A program made the position numbers and the translations under genes. The notes beneath the pieces were generated by a model that worked only from the letters and a program-made list of their open reading frames with translations, was not told the DNA's origin and did no database searches. From positions 1,254-21,961 of the forward strand of contig DDXG01000290.1 in NCBI GenBank assembly GCA_002347125.1: a stretch of DNA of 20,708 nt, in the 5' to 3' direction. This DNA is from Phycisphaerales bacterium UBA2266. GTDB taxonomy: Bacteria; Planctomycetota; Phycisphaerae; Sedimentisphaerales; Anaerobacaceae. Positions within the stretch are counted from its first letter, which is position 1. Every line of letters begins with the position of its first letter. Shown one piece after another: positions 20,274 through 20,708 of the stretch.

Positions 20274-20708
20274 TCAGACCTTCACGATGGCGTCGAATTT
20301 GCATTTCTCGAAGCACAGTCCGCACCGCACGCATTTGTCCTGGTCGATGACGTGCAGATGCTTGGCCTGCCCGGTGATCGCCCCGACCGGACAGACCTTG
20401 CGGCACACCCCGCACCCCTTGCACGTCTGGAGAATCTCGAACCGGATCAGCGCCTTGCAGGCCCCTGCGCGGCACTTGCCCTGCTCGATATGTTCTTCGT
20501 ATTCCTCGCGGAAATTCTCGATGGTGCTCAGCACGGGATTCGGCGCCGATTGCCCCAGGCCGCACAAAGACGCCTTCTTAATCGTCTCGCCGAGCCGCTG
20601 GAGCTTCTCGATATCCCCGGCCCGGCCCTTGCCCTCGGTGATCCGCGTCAGGATCTCCAGCATCCGCTTGGTTCCTTCGCGGCAGGGGGTGCACTTGCCG
20701 CAGGATTC
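20274..20708 (-). CDS. hndC: NuoF/HndC-like flavoprotein subunit, C-terminal 144 residues (5' end outside window)
   Basis: The visible part begins ESCGKCTPCREGTKRMLEIL, the [4Fe-4S] site (SCGKCTPCR...C) that ends the NuoF domain of complex I and hydrogenase diaphorase subunits; the fourth cysteine is in KKASLCGLG. Then comes the added C-terminal 2x[4Fe-4S] ferredoxin domain found in HndC/HydB: CKGCGVCRKVCPVGAI and CVRCGLCFEKCKFDAI. The FMN- and NAD-binding domains lie beyond the window. The subunit should oxidise or reduce NAD(P)H at FMN and feed the HydA Fe-S chain; in bifurcating hydrogenases it is the proposed bifurcation site. Its TGA stop lies within the hydA ribosome site, 8 nt before the hydA ATG, so the two are coupled. 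Confidence 0.95.
   Translation of the reverse strand, partial: ESCGKCTPCREGTKRMLEILTRITEGKGRAGDIEKLQRLGETIKKASLCGLGQSAPNPVLSTIENFREEYEEHIEQGKCRAGACKALIRFEILQTCKGCGVCRKVCPVGAITGQAKHLHVIDQDKCVRCGLCFEKCKFDAIVKV

Noticed and set aside
20266..20565. 100-residue N-terminal extension of HydA
   Set aside because: Arg/Gly-rich sequence overlapping the conserved ferredoxin domain of the NuoF-like gene; the true start behind TGAGGAA gives the expected N-terminus of the [2Fe-2S] domain.
1..20708. tRNA, rRNA, CRISPR arrays, insertion sequences, prophage genes
   Set aside because: None was seen by eye: no repeat-spacer arrays, transposase or integrase motifs, and nearly all sequence is accounted for by ordinary genes.

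Overview
The window is a 20.7 kb piece of a GC-rich bacterial chromosome with dense, mostly 'housekeeping plus anaerobic metabolism' content and no mobile elements, rRNA, tRNA or CRISPR that I can see. The mix of an NAD(P)-linked [FeFe]-hydrogenase operon, a PRK12767-type ATP-grasp protein, a TMEM260/DUF2723-like glycosyltransferase and an orphan secretin suggests an anaerobic, fermentative planctomycete (Phycisphaerae/Sedimentisphaerales-like). That assignment is inference from protein flavour only; no phylogenetic marker is present.

Left region (1-5713), surface glycans. A truncated DegT/DnrJ-type sugar aminotransferase (minus strand) diverges from a plus-strand pair, an ATP-grasp ligase and a WecA/MraY-type polyprenyl-phosphate sugar-1-phosphate transferase, behind a near-consensus sigma-70 promoter. 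On the minus strand follow manA (mannose-6-phosphate isomerase), apparently read from a leaderless mRNA, and a multi-membrane DUF2723 glycosyltransferase of the O-mannosyltransferase type. Together they suggest nucleotide-sugar supply, lipid-carrier priming and mannosyl transfer at the envelope.

Middle region (5714-13485), envelope sensing and transport. A single 736-residue protein fuses a signal peptide, a TAXI-type periplasmic binding domain, membrane segments with a channel-like M1-pore-M2 unit, and a cytoplasmic TrkA/RCK module: a putative ligand-gated ion channel. Convergent to it is an SdiA-regulated-type beta-propeller lipoprotein. Then come a secretin with a Pro/Ala-rich linker and an unrecognised C-terminal domain of about 300 residues, and an MscS-family mechanosensitive channel whose start overlaps the secretin stop (TAATG).

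Right region (13605-20708, all minus strand), hydrogen metabolism. In transcription order: NuoF/HndC-like flavoprotein subunit (cut by the window edge), HndD/HydA [FeFe]-hydrogenase, HydG, NuoE/HndA-like [2Fe-2S] subunit, HydE, a stand-alone receiver-domain response regulator, HydF. This encodes catalytic and electron-input subunits and all three H-cluster maturases, so the operon looks self-sufficient for a soluble NAD(P)H-linked, possibly electron-bifurcating, hydrogenase. The hydrogenase and HydG both carry departures from textbook motifs (TSCSSAW and MCC around the H-cluster; CTAGYRC in place of CTACYR in HydG).

Most worth a second look: the TAXI-channel-RCK fusion and its non-canonical pore, the secretin/MscS pair, the receiver protein inside the hydrogenase operon, and the altered motifs in HydA and HydG.
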